Of a DNA stretch of 35,036 nucleotides, positions 24,915-32,942 are shown one piece after another (position 1 is the first letter of the stretch; every line of letters begins with the position of its first letter). The stretch is from Gammaproteobacteria bacterium. Lineage in GTDB: Bacteria > Pseudomonadota > Gammaproteobacteria > Steroidobacterales > GCA-2729495. Position numbers and translations under genes: made by a program. Location of the stretch: NCBI GenBank assembly GCA_020851975.1, contig JADZBS010000069.1, forward strand, positions 1 to 35,036, written 5' to 3'. A model generated the notes under the pieces. That model ran no database searches and was not told where the DNA came from. It saw nothing but the letters and a program-made list of their open reading frames with translations.

Positions 24915-26249
24915 CTACGGGGCAGGCAGCACGAGGATCGGAGCCGGGCCGATCTCGACCACGGCCGGCATCGCGAGGGGCCGGCTGACGCCGTCTAGCA
25001 CCTCCATCTGCTTCACAGCCCAGTCCTTGGGTACGGCCCAACGCAGATGACCCGCCGGCCGCCAGACTATCCAGGACTGGCCATGAGCCGGCGAAGTGAC
25101 TCCACACAGCCAGACACCGTCCGACGATGTACGGCATCTATCGACTACCGCGCCACGCAGCCAGCCCGCCGTGACCGCATACGCGCGTGCTGCCGGCTTC
25201 AGTGTCCTGGACTTCGGCTCGATCAAGCCCATGGCCTTGTTGTCCCATGCGTACCAGTAGTTGCGCTCCACACCGCCCGCCCACAACAGAATAAGAAACC
25301 GCGAGACGTAGGCCGCCGCGAGATCCGGCGCGACGGGCCGGATATCGGCGCTGAAACCGACGGCTGTCGGGTCGGCGCGCGCCTCGGCGTTCTCGATGAC
25401 CCAACCCGCCTCGGTGTTCCAGAGAGGCTTGTCCACACCGTGGCGGGCCAGCACCTCCCGTACCCGGGCGATGACGGGGACCGCCGCTTCCGGTGGTTGT
25501 GGCGAAACATAGAAGTGAAAGCCGATCACGTCGGCATACTGGGCACCGCCGAGGGCCAGGTACTCGTTCAGCCACCGTGTGCCACGATCGAAGCCGGTTG
25601 CCGACGGCGACACAACGATGGCTTGCGGATCCACTCGTTTGATGATTGCATGCGCCTCCCGAGCGAGCATGAGCATTGTCTCGGGCGTACCACTGAAGAA
25701 CTTGGCGAGATTCGGTTCGTTCCACAGCTCGAAGACACGGATTCTTCCCCGGTAGCGGAGCGCCACGCGTTCGACGTAGCCCCGCCAGGCAGAGAGGTCG
25801 CGAGGCTCCGCAGCCTTCCCCGGTCCATAAGCCGATGGTTCCGTCGGTCGTGCCGATGCCCACGGCGGCGACAAACCGAGCGGCAGCACGAGTTCCACGC
25901 CATGGGCGTCCGCCAGGTCGGCGTAACGGTCCAGCCGTTCGAACTCCCAGCGCCTTGCCGTTGGCTGAATGTCTGTCCATGCCACCCTGGCATCCCACAA
26001 ACGCCAGCTTCCGAACTCGACCTCGGGCCACGGCGTGACCGTATCGGCATCATGCAGATGCAACCCAAAGTATTGCCCGGTTACCGGCGCGGCCGCGGCT
26101 GGCGCCTGGCCGCCATGCGCCGCGCCGGTACCAACAACCAACGCACAGATGAAAGCCTGAACGAACCGACTGACAGCGCGGCCCGTCGCGCTGCACGTTG
26201 TCGCATTCGAGTCGAGCCAAGGAGCGATGGAGCAGTGACTGTCACACAT
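24915..26249 (-). CDS. Secreted PslG-like glycoside hydrolase (clan A, GH39-like)
   Basis: This 444-residue glycosidase is predicted to be exported. The chosen ATG at 26249 overlaps the preceding stop (TGATG). The frame extends to 26288 from a GTG, but without support. A hydrophobic segment FVQAFICALVVGTGAAHG (about 29-46) follows a long charged and polar N-region and looks like a signal peptide or membrane anchor. The catalytic domain has WNEPN with acid/base E178 and WNTEAGW with nucleophile E280, the paired Glu arrangement of clan A TIM-barrel hydrolases. Size and site spacing resemble PslG, the endoglycosidase of the Psl biosynthesis operon. It would cleave nascent or stray polymer in the periplasm. 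The substrate is unknown. Confidence 0.82.
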   Translation of the reverse strand: MCDSHCSIAPWLDSNATTCSATGRAVSRFVQAFICALVVGTGAAHGGQAPAAAAPVTGQYFGLHLHDADTVTPWPEVEFGSWRLWDARVAWTDIQPTARRWEFERLDRYADLADAHGVELVLPLGLSPPWASARPTEPSAYGPGKAAEPRDLSAWRGYVERVALRYRGRIRVFELWNEPNLAKFFSGTPETMLMLAREAHAIIKRVDPQAIVVSPSATGFDRGTRWLNEYLALGGAQYADVIGFHFYVSPQPPEAAVPVIARVREVLARHGVDKPLWNTEAGWVIENAEARADPTAVGFSADIRPVAPDLAAAYVSRFLILLWAGGVERNYWYAWDNKAMGLIEPKSRTLKPAARAYAVTAGWLRGAVVDRCRTSSDGVWLCGVTSPAHGQSWIVWRPAGHLRWAVPKDWAVKQMEVLDGVSRPLAMPAVVEIGPAPILVLPAP

Positions 26250-27388
26250 CAGCGGTGCACGTGGATGCGCGGCAAACTGGCACGCCACTTGACGGCCCCC
26301 TCTACGAAGCGCTCCACCATCGCATCCAGGGTGTAGGTGCGGGAAGCCTCGTCACAGCCCGTCCTGAGACGATCTGCCAGTGAAGGATCCTCCAGTAGTC
26401 GCAGTGTGGCTTCGGCGATGGCACCGGCTGTCGGCGCCACCATCAGACCATTGCGGTCATGCTCGAGAAACGCGATTTCAGGACCATGGTTGCCGCAGCT
26501 AGTCGTGATCATCGGCACGCCTGATGAAAAGGAATCGAGGATCCCGAGGCCAACTGAACCAGGGTTAAGCAGAACATCAGCCGCTGCAAGCCACCGCGCC
26601 TTTTCCTCGCCCCGGATCGGTCCCAGATACCGCACCCATGGCAACGCCGCGATCTGCTCCTGCAACCATCCAGCCAGCGGACCCGCGCCAGCGACCATCA
26701 GTTCAAAATCAGGGCACCTTGCGTGTATCGTCGCTGCTGCCTCCAGCAGCAGGTCGAAGCGCTTTCCACCGTACAACGAGCCAACAAAGATAGCTACGGG
26801 CCCATCTCCGAGGCCAAGCTCCTGGCGCAGCCGGGGAAGGCTCCGTGATCGTGCCTTCACCACATTTGTCCGAAGCTCATGCGTATCGATGGCATTATTC
26901 AATACTGTCACTCGCTCATGCGGCACATCCTGCTGCATCAAACTAGCCGACAACTCCGTGTAGGCAAAACACCAGTCTGCTCGCGTTGCCAGAAACCGCT
27001 TCCAGCGGTGAGCCGGTCCCTTCAAATCACAAGACTGCAAATCGGCCCCATGGCCCCACAACCCAACACGGTAGGGATGCCGCCCCAGCAACTGCCACCA
27101 GTTGGCGAGCAACCGATTCTCTTGGGTTAGCACAACGAAGGTCGCGCCGACGAGGGGCGGTCCGAGGGACTGCCAGCACAGCTTCCCACCGAGCAGATAG
27201 TGGCACGCCACGTGTTCTGCCCATTCGATCGCTCCCTCATCCTGTTTCGATCGCTCCCCGTCTGTCGGATCGCCAACTACCAGACGCAGACGAAGACCAA
27301 CGGCGTCAAGCGCTCCCTGAAGGGAGAGAAAGAAAGGAACCCGGTAGTGAGTTAAACGACGCTGTACGATGACAAGGTCTTGAGACAT
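26249..27388 (-). CDS. GT4-like glycosyltransferase with degenerate E-x7-E
   Basis: This 379-residue GT-B protein starts LVIVQRRLTHYRVPFFLSL, a recurrent opening for a GT4 subgroup in EPS clusters. The donor domain shows AIFVGSLYGGKRFDLLLEA at about 199-217, LMVAGAGPL at 230-238 and NPGSVGLGILDSFSSGVPMITT at 275-296. In the place of the E-x7-E motif the second acid is Asp285 and the first is absent, as seen in some relatives with the VGLGILDS form. The stop overlaps the glycosidase ATG. From this gene rightwards to about 31 kb the DNA is visibly less G+C-rich. Confidence 0.87.
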   Translation of the reverse strand: MSQDLVIVQRRLTHYRVPFFLSLQGALDAVGLRLRLVVGDPTDGERSKQDEGAIEWAEHVACHYLLGGKLCWQSLGPPLVGATFVVLTQENRLLANWWQLLGRHPYRVGLWGHGADLQSCDLKGPAHRWKRFLATRADWCFAYTELSASLMQQDVPHERVTVLNNAIDTHELRTNVVKARSRSLPRLRQELGLGDGPVAIFVGSLYGGKRFDLLLEAAATIHARCPDFELMVAGAGPLAGWLQEQIAALPWVRYLGPIRGEEKARWLAAADVLLNPGSVGLGILDSFSSGVPMITTSCGNHGPEIAFLEHDRNGLMVAPTAGAIAEATLRLLEDPSLADRLRTGCDEASRTYTLDAMVERFVEGAVKWRASLPRIHVHR

Positions 27389-27492
27389 GTTTCAAAAGGC
27401 ATACAAGCCAGCATGGCACGGTCTTTCATATCCGTATCCACTGTCATTTGGGCAAGCGGCGCCACAGGCGATTCTCTCTATGAAGACCATGC
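27389..27492 (-). other. 104-base gap between GT2 and GT4 genes
   Basis: This is a short AT-rich spacer inside the - strand gene series, one of the few real gaps within an otherwise tightly packed operon. A TTGCCC followed by TATGAA-like sequence can be found on the - strand, but spacing and match are poor. I see no terminator hairpin and no open frame worth calling. Confidence 0.3.
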
Positions 27493-28476
27493 TCATCCGA
27501 CCGTACAGCGATACTGCTCATACCGCGACCCGAAGCTGGCGGATATTTGACCGAAGTTTGCGCAAACTTTCACAAGCGCCTTGGCTCCAAGCTCCTTGCC
27601 AAACATCCAGCCAAATGATGAGAGAACGAGAGCGACTAACAGCAGAATGCCCCTGTAGACCAACCGGGCCACTCTCACGGGAAAAGCGCTATCTTTATTA
27701 AAGATCCTTGCATAGGACTGGCCACTACGAAAGGCGCGACGCAAGAGATAACCAAGATTGACGCGATCCATGCCAACATGCTCATAGACCATCGCTTCGT
27801 CACACCATGCCAACCGCCCGCCAGCCTTGTAGATCCTGTCGAAGAACTCCGTATCCTCCCCACCCGTCAGACCAAATGCTGAGTCGAATGGCGTTGACCA
27901 TTTTCGTATCCAGCTCTTTGCCACGAGGGCGTTTCTTGTTGCGCCGACTCGCATGTCCGCCCCGGTTGCGTACCGTGGCGGCTCGAAGAATCGCCCTTTT
28001 TGAATCCAATCTGGCGCATTTGCCGGCAGAACTGGCAGAACCGGGCCGAAAACCGCCGCAGCTGAAGTACCCTTTGCCGAGTCAACCAAATGCTGCAACC
28101 AGCAAGGTTCGGCAAACTCATCATCATCGATAAATGCAACGAAGTCTGCATTCGATAACGACAGCGCCCTGTTTCGCGTCAGTGCGATGTTCTGCTCAGA
28201 CTGTACGTCGTAGATGATTGGCCAGAGACTTACGCTCGAAAACTCCTTGACTGCATCCTTGGCCGATTCCGCAATATCGTTGTCAACGACGATGATGCGG
28301 ATCACCATTTTGGGTGACAGCTCCTGACGGTTCAGACTGTCAAGCAATGTCCTCAGGAGCCCTGGGCGACGAAATGTCGCGACACAGATGTCTACACTGA
28401 CACCAGCCGTAACCTCTCTGGTCACCTTCTCGGCCGCCTTGTCGATCACATCGACGGATCGAGTCACCCAGTCCAT
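27493..28476 (-). CDS. GT2 family glycosyltransferase
   Basis: This 327-residue inverting GT-A enzyme has an N-terminal nucleotide-binding start VSVDICVATFRRPGLLRTLLDSL, the VDNDIAES region and the metal-binding motif FIDDDEFAEPCWLQHL. A later GGEDTEFFDRIYKAG is the ED acceptor/catalytic segment. A C-terminal hydrophobic stretch (RGILLLVALVLSSFGWMFG) probably attaches it to the inner membrane. It is the only GT2 in the window. It overlaps the start of the adjacent polymerase gene by 13 bases, implying co-translation. Confidence 0.93.
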   Translation of the reverse strand: MDWVTRSVDVIDKAAEKVTREVTAGVSVDICVATFRRPGLLRTLLDSLNRQELSPKMVIRIIVVDNDIAESAKDAVKEFSSVSLWPIIYDVQSEQNIALTRNRALSLSNADFVAFIDDDEFAEPCWLQHLVDSAKGTSAAAVFGPVLPVLPANAPDWIQKGRFFEPPRYATGADMRVGATRNALVAKSWIRKWSTPFDSAFGLTGGEDTEFFDRIYKAGGRLAWCDEAMVYEHVGMDRVNLGYLLRRAFRSGQSYARIFNKDSAFPVRVARLVYRGILLLVALVLSSFGWMFGKELGAKALVKVCANFGQISASFGSRYEQYRCTVG

Positions 28477-29789
28477 CCTTTGGGACTCGATCGTCCATGG
28501 CTGGTCAATGTTGGCAATATAAACATGACCAAGCTAAACAGTAACCAGAGTGCGCTTGGACTCCTGGCAAGGGACGCCTCGGTCACGTTATGCAGGAGAA
28601 TGATCACGAGCAAAATCGCCAATGGCACCCATATCCTCGTGTCTATCCACACCGAACGGATGAGACGAGCGGCAGTAACAGCAACCAGCCAAACCACCAT
28701 CGTTAACCCGATCCAACCGCCTCGCACCAGCACGTCGACGTAACCATTGTGAAACTGACTTACCCGCCCTACCCCCGCCCCGCCGAGCGACTGAAGCGCA
28801 TCGAAACTCCAACCCAGGAGCGGGCGCTGTTCGATGGCCACGAACGCCACTTGCCACAGCTCTGTTCGGCCTGTAAGCGTCGGATTTCTGCCAACAATCT
28901 TCAGAAATACCTCCGACGCCACGATCTCTGGCATGAGGAGATTTCCGACAAATGCTCCAACAATGATGACGAGAAACAAAAGAATCGATAGCACGACTCG
29001 TTGCTCCGGCGCCCGCTCGAGCAACCACACCAGGCACGGCATACCAAAGATCGTTGCCAAGGCGAGCACACCCGCCGTTATGCTGTTGGCGCCATAAAGA
29101 CTAATCAATGCCATGCCGATGGCAAATAAACACGCCAAACGAACTCGGGTTACTCGAGTCTGAGACCAGACCGCGCTGCTTGCCCACACAGTAACCAAGG
29201 CCGTCAGGCCTAACGTATTCGGATGAGACGAGAGCCCAACCCACCGAACGGTACCGCCAATGTTCATGGCGCCTCGTTCCGGCAGGATTATTACTGTTGC
29301 CAGCGATGCCACAATAATGACCCCGCCAGTCACCGCCAGCGTTCTGAACAATCGAGCTGGCTCGTTCCTTACGGCCATAACTGTAGCAATCACTACCGCG
29401 ACAAAGCCGACCGCGTGCCCGATGGACACCATTACCTTCAGAGGAAAAAGGGACCAAGCTGTCGATGCCGCCATGAAAGCCAACAGGACGATGTAAGGCA
29501 GATTTTGCTTGAGCAGCAAGATAGCTTCGCGAGATCGCCGAATGCAAAGAACCAGCGCCAGCAGGTAGGTAGCGCCAAACAGATACTTGCGCTCTGGATC
29601 AATGTCAGCCTGAAGCGCCAGATTGAGTTTCCAGGCATCCGCTTGATGCAACGAGACCGTGCATCCAATGAATGCCAGGACCAAAGGCATCAGATAGCTG
29701 GCCGATACAGACCGACCATGGTTCGCAAGAGCGGATGCTCTAACACCGCTTTTCGATGATCCACCCCTAGGCGATAGCCCCGCCGTCAC
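28464..29789 (-). CDS. O-antigen ligase/polymerase family membrane protein (Wzy/ExoQ-like, set 2)
   Basis: This 441-residue membrane protein has about eleven hydrophobic segments. It has RWVGLSSHPNTLGL, NPTLTGRTELW and VSQFHNGYVDVLVRGGWIG, a set of loops typical of ExoQ-like members of the O-antigen ligase superfamily (the TGRTELW region and the FHNGY loop). It would polymerise a repeat unit in the periplasm. It is paired by 4-base overlap with its own flippase gene. It differs clearly from the polymerase at 16839-18257, so the locus has two candidate polymerases. Base composition is lower in G+C than that of set 1. Confidence 0.9.
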   Translation of the reverse strand: MTAGLSPRGGSSKSGVRASALANHGRSVSASYLMPLVLAFIGCTVSLHQADAWKLNLALQADIDPERKYLFGATYLLALVLCIRRSREAILLLKQNLPYIVLLAFMAASTAWSLFPLKVMVSIGHAVGFVAVVIATVMAVRNEPARLFRTLAVTGGVIIVASLATVIILPERGAMNIGGTVRWVGLSSHPNTLGLTALVTVWASSAVWSQTRVTRVRLACLFAIGMALISLYGANSITAGVLALATIFGMPCLVWLLERAPEQRVVLSILLFLVIIVGAFVGNLLMPEIVASEVFLKIVGRNPTLTGRTELWQVAFVAIEQRPLLGWSFDALQSLGGAGVGRVSQFHNGYVDVLVRGGWIGLTMVVWLVAVTAARLIRSVWIDTRIWVPLAILLVIILLHNVTEASLARSPSALWLLFSLVMFILPTLTSHGRSSPKGWTG

Positions 29790-31036
29790 GTTCCCGCCCT
29801 AACGCGTCGCCGCCATTCTGTCGCCAACAGCAATGTGAGTGTTGCCTCGGCGCCCAGCAATGCGAGCAGACTTCCCTCGATGCCATAACTCGGGATTAGT
29901 ACTAGCGCTGCAACAACGGCCACTAGTGCCGAAACAGTGTTTGCCTGCGTAATTTGCCGAAAGCCCTCATGGACCTGCAAGATGACGGAGTAATTTGATC
30001 GCGCAATCTGTAGCGCTAGTACCGCACCCCAGAGGACGACGAGATTTCTCATCGAGGTATATTCCGAAGAAAACAGAAACGGGACAATCAGATCCTCTAT
30101 CGCGACCATCACCGCCACATACCCGACAATCGCCAACGACAACGTCAAGAAGATACGTCGGGCCCCCATTTCGATTTCATGGCGCCGTCCCTCGTGGCGA
30201 AGATTCGACCACATCGGCATCGTGATGCGACTGATGCCAGTATTCAGTAGCATGACCGGCATAAGAAGCAACCGTGCTGCGTTTGCCTCTGCCGTGCTGG
30301 CCGTGCCTGCCAGCAGCGACAGGAGGTAGACATAGCTCTGGTCCTGCAGCCAGGTCACACCAACTCCACCGAGCGCCCAACGGCCATGGATCCATGACTC
30401 GCGCAAGACTTTAACTTGATTGGTCAGCGACTGCCTCCATGGGAGCTGCGCACTCGCCAACGCCAGCCAACCCGACCCAAGCGACGCAAGACCGAGCATG
30501 CCAATGGCCAGAAGATACAATTGCTCCTGCGCCAAGGTACGTGCCAGCACTAGCCCGACAAACAGTAGGGCCACGTATGCAAGGTCGATAGTCAGCACAA
30601 CCATCGGTCGAAGCTGAGTAAAGAAATAGCCGCGAGCGAACTCCCTCAGAAGAATCCCAAAACACGCCATACCGATTACTGCCGTGATTACTGCTGATCG
30701 CCCCGAGATAAGGCCCACGGTAGCAGCCGTCGCGACAAGACCAGATACCATGGCGAGCACCGGCAAAAACACGAGAAATTGACCTACAGCTAACGCGCCG
30801 CAGAACGGAGCCCGCTCCGGCGGCCGCTTCTGCGGGATACGAACCGTCATCTGAGTCGTGACGATGGCATTCTGAGCGCCAATCACAAGCAATATTGCTG
30901 CGTAAGCCAGAACGTAGGATCCGTATTCGTTCTTGGTGGTGTTCTGAATGAGAAAGACGCCGACAAGAAAATTGGCCAGGCTGAGAATGGCCTGGTCAAC
31001 GAGACTGATCGTACCGTCCCGCAAATAGCGCGACAT
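29786..31036 (-). CDS. Oligosaccharide flippase (Wzx-like, set 2)
   Basis: This 416-residue protein has about twelve hydrophobic segments. It opens with RDGTISLVDQAILSLANFLVGVFLIQNTTKNEYGSYVL (charged start, first two helices), as in PST/MOP-family polysaccharide exporters. It is shorter than flippase 1 and shows no close similarity to it by eye. No clear ribosome-binding site precedes the ATG at 31036. A 46-base gap separates it from the ATPase gene, and the change from G+C-rich to AT-richer sequence falls at about this junction. Confidence 0.88.
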   Translation of the reverse strand: MSRYLRDGTISLVDQAILSLANFLVGVFLIQNTTKNEYGSYVLAYAAILLVIGAQNAIVTTQMTVRIPQKRPPERAPFCGALAVGQFLVFLPVLAMVSGLVATAATVGLISGRSAVITAVIGMACFGILLREFARGYFFTQLRPMVVLTIDLAYVALLFVGLVLARTLAQEQLYLLAIGMLGLASLGSGWLALASAQLPWRQSLTNQVKVLRESWIHGRWALGGVGVTWLQDQSYVYLLSLLAGTASTAEANAARLLLMPVMLLNTGISRITMPMWSNLRHEGRRHEIEMGARRIFLTLSLAIVGYVAVMVAIEDLIVPFLFSSEYTSMRNLVVLWGAVLALQIARSNYSVILQVHEGFRQITQANTVSALVAVVAALVLIPSYGIEGSLLALLGAEATLTLLLATEWRRRVRAGT

Positions 31037-31082
31037 GAGCCCGTGCGGTTCGGTGAAGCGTTCGCCTCGGCGATGAGCCGCT

Positions 31083-31961
31083 TCAGCGACCGGATGCCAC
31101 CTTCGCCCCCTCGACTGATCCCTTCCCGATCCGCCCTCCCCCCACCGGCAACCCCATCCTCACCCGGTCCCGCAGCACCGAGCGCACGGTGGCGCCCTCG
31201 ATCTGCTCGTGGCCCTCCGAGAATCCGTAGACCAGGCACAGGTCGCACAGCGTGTTGACCAGGCGCGGGATGCCGTCGCTCGCGGCGGCGATGAGACGGA
31301 TGGCGTCGACGGAGAAAGTGTCCGTGCGGCCGCCGGCGATCGTCATGCGGTGGCGGATGTAGGCGGCGACTTCGGCGGGCTTGAAGGGCGTGAGGTTGTA
31401 GGCGACCGAGACGCGCTGCGTGAGCTGGCGCAGTTCGGGCTTGCGCAGCAGCTCGCCGAGTTCGGGCTGGCCGACGAGGATCAGGTGCAGCAGGTAGTCC
31501 TTCTGGGCGTTGACGTTGGAGAGCATGCGCACCTCCTCGAGTCCCTTGACGCCCATGTTCTGCGCTTCGTCGACGATGAGCACGACGGGGTGGCCGGCGG
31601 CGTACTCCCGGATGAGGTACTGGACGAAGTCGTCGTAGAGCTCGACCTTGCTCTTGCCCTTGTAGTCGAGGCCGAAGGCCATGCAGATCCACTCGGCCAT
31701 CTCGCCGAATGAATTGTGGGTGAAGTTGATGAGGCCGATCTTGAGGCCGGAGGTGGTGTCCACCTCGTCGAGCAGGCGGTTGACGAGGGTGGTCTTGCCG
31801 CAGCCGACCTCGCCGGTGATGACGGTGAAGCCCTGGCGGTTCTGGATGGCGTACTGCAGGAGCGTGAGCGCCGTGTTGTGGCGCTTGGACATGTACAGGA
31901 ACGAGGGGTCGGGGAGGAGCTGGAAGGGGCGTTCCTTGAGGTTGTAGAAGGATTCGTACAC
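31083..31961 (-). CDS. Exosortase/PEP-CTERM-system-associated AAA ATPase (ExeA/GspA-like)
   Basis: This 292-residue ATPase is typical of exosortase-linked EPS loci. The N-terminus MYESFYNLKERPFQLLPDPSF is the family opening. Walker A is GEVGCGKTT (50-58), Walker B VVLIVDEAQ (126-134), and sensor-like LVGQPELGELL and the arginine-rich RQLTQRVSV follow. The start is a GTG at 31961 with no strong ribosome-binding site, chosen for its match to the family start. The function is not known; relatives couple ATP hydrolysis to export or assembly. It lies between flippase 2 and a REP-like repeat pair. Confidence 0.92.
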   Translation of the reverse strand: MYESFYNLKERPFQLLPDPSFLYMSKRHNTALTLLQYAIQNRQGFTVITGEVGCGKTTLVNRLLDEVDTTSGLKIGLINFTHNSFGEMAEWICMAFGLDYKGKSKVELYDDFVQYLIREYAAGHPVVLIVDEAQNMGVKGLEEVRMLSNVNAQKDYLLHLILVGQPELGELLRKPELRQLTQRVSVAYNLTPFKPAEVAAYIRHRMTIAGGRTDTFSVDAIRLIAAASDGIPRLVNTLCDLCLVYGFSEGHEQIEGATVRSVLRDRVRMGLPVGGGRIGKGSVEGAKVASGR

Positions 31962-31994
31962 GGTTCGATGTTCGCGATTGGGGGGGGCGGGGAA

Positions 31995-32055
31995 TCAATA
32001 TTCGCGACTGGCGTCGCTCCTACACGTCTCAATATTCGCGACTGGCGTCGCTCCT
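31995..32055 (-). repeat. Pair of tandem REP-like elements
   Basis: Two direct copies of a 34-base unit start at 31995 and 32029 (the second is incomplete). Each carries the hairpin GCGAC-TGGC-GTCGC, at 32004-32017 and 32038-32051. Read on the - strand, copy one (the right-hand edge at 32023) starts with the GTAG head and GAGCGAC of the REP class mobilised by REP-associated tyrosine transposases. Copy two has GCAG, a degenerate head. They sit in the gap between the ATPase gene and the CpsD-type kinase gene, so they would form hairpins in the operon transcript. Confidence 0.85.
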
Positions 32056-32069
32056 GCCCATGTTGAAAT

Positions 32070-32918
32070 TCATGCGCGGGTGGCGGCGGCGTGCTTCATG
32101 TAGCCGTAGCCGCCGCGCGGCGTGTGGGCCTTGTTGAGCACGGTGCCGATGACGGGGGCGGCCTTGAGGACCTCGAGGGCGCGCTGCAGGTCGTCGCGGG
32201 AGGTGCCGCCGGCTTCGGCGACGAGGAGCATGGCGTCGGTGTACGGGGCGAAGGAGAGCGCGTCGTCGGCGGCGAGGATGGGCGGCAGGTCGAAGACGAC
32301 GAGCCGGTCGGGGTAGCGGTGCTTCAGTTCGTTGACGAGCGCCACCATCTTCGGCGAGCGCAGCATCTCGGAGGAGTTCTCGATGACCTCGCGGCCGGGC
32401 AGGACGACGAGCCGCTCGATGGTCGGCGTGAAGAGGATCTGCTGGATCGGCACGTCGCGCAGCAGGTAGTCGCTGAGGCCGTATTCGGGCTGGTAGTCGA
32501 AGTAGGTGTGCACGGAGGGCTTGCGCAGGTCGAGGTCGACGAGCAGCACCGTGTGGGTGACTTCCATGGCCAGGCTGATGGCGAGGTTGATGGCGGTGAG
32601 GGTCTTGCCGCAGCCGGTGGCCGGGCCGGTGACGGCGACCGAGCTCCAGTGGTTCTCGCGCATGGTCTGCAGGACGCGCGTGCGCAGGATGCGGTAGGCG
32701 TCCCTGAGCTCGTGGTTCGGCAGGGCGGCGATGAGCCGGTTCTCGGTGAGCACGCGGTCGGGCACTTCCACGACCTTCGTGTACGTGTAGCGCACGCCGG
32801 TGGAGATGTCGTGCGGGGTGGCGGCGGGGCTGGCGGGGCGCAGCTCGGTGGTGCCCTGGCCGAGGTTCTGGGCGCGGTCGCGGCCGGCCTGCTCGAGTGC
32901 TTTGCGGATGCGTTCCAT
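32070..32918 (-). CDS. CpsD/CapB-type tyrosine kinase (BY-kinase) of EPS locus
   Basis: This 282-residue cytoplasmic P-loop kinase works with the Wzz-type protein to control polymer length. Walker A is GPATGCGKT (98-106), Walker A' VLLVDLD (124-130) and Walker B VVFDLPP (207-213). The interface segment ELRDAYRILRTRVLQTM (70-86) matches the E-x2-R-x2-R element used in ring formation. The C-terminus (GGYGYMKHAAATRA) has only two Tyr, not the long Tyr cluster seen in many BY-kinases. The start MERIRKALEQA fits the exosortase-associated autokinase group. It follows the chain-length gene after 24 bases. Confidence 0.92.
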   Translation of the reverse strand: MERIRKALEQAGRDRAQNLGQGTTELRPASPAATPHDISTGVRYTYTKVVEVPDRVLTENRLIAALPNHELRDAYRILRTRVLQTMRENHWSSVAVTGPATGCGKTLTAINLAISLAMEVTHTVLLVDLDLRKPSVHTYFDYQPEYGLSDYLLRDVPIQQILFTPTIERLVVLPGREVIENSSEMLRSPKMVALVNELKHRYPDRLVVFDLPPILAADDALSFAPYTDAMLLVAEAGGTSRDDLQRALEVLKAAPVIGTVLNKAHTPRGGYGYMKHAAATRA

Positions 32919-32942
32919 GACGGTCGGGTTCCCTGCTGTCCG

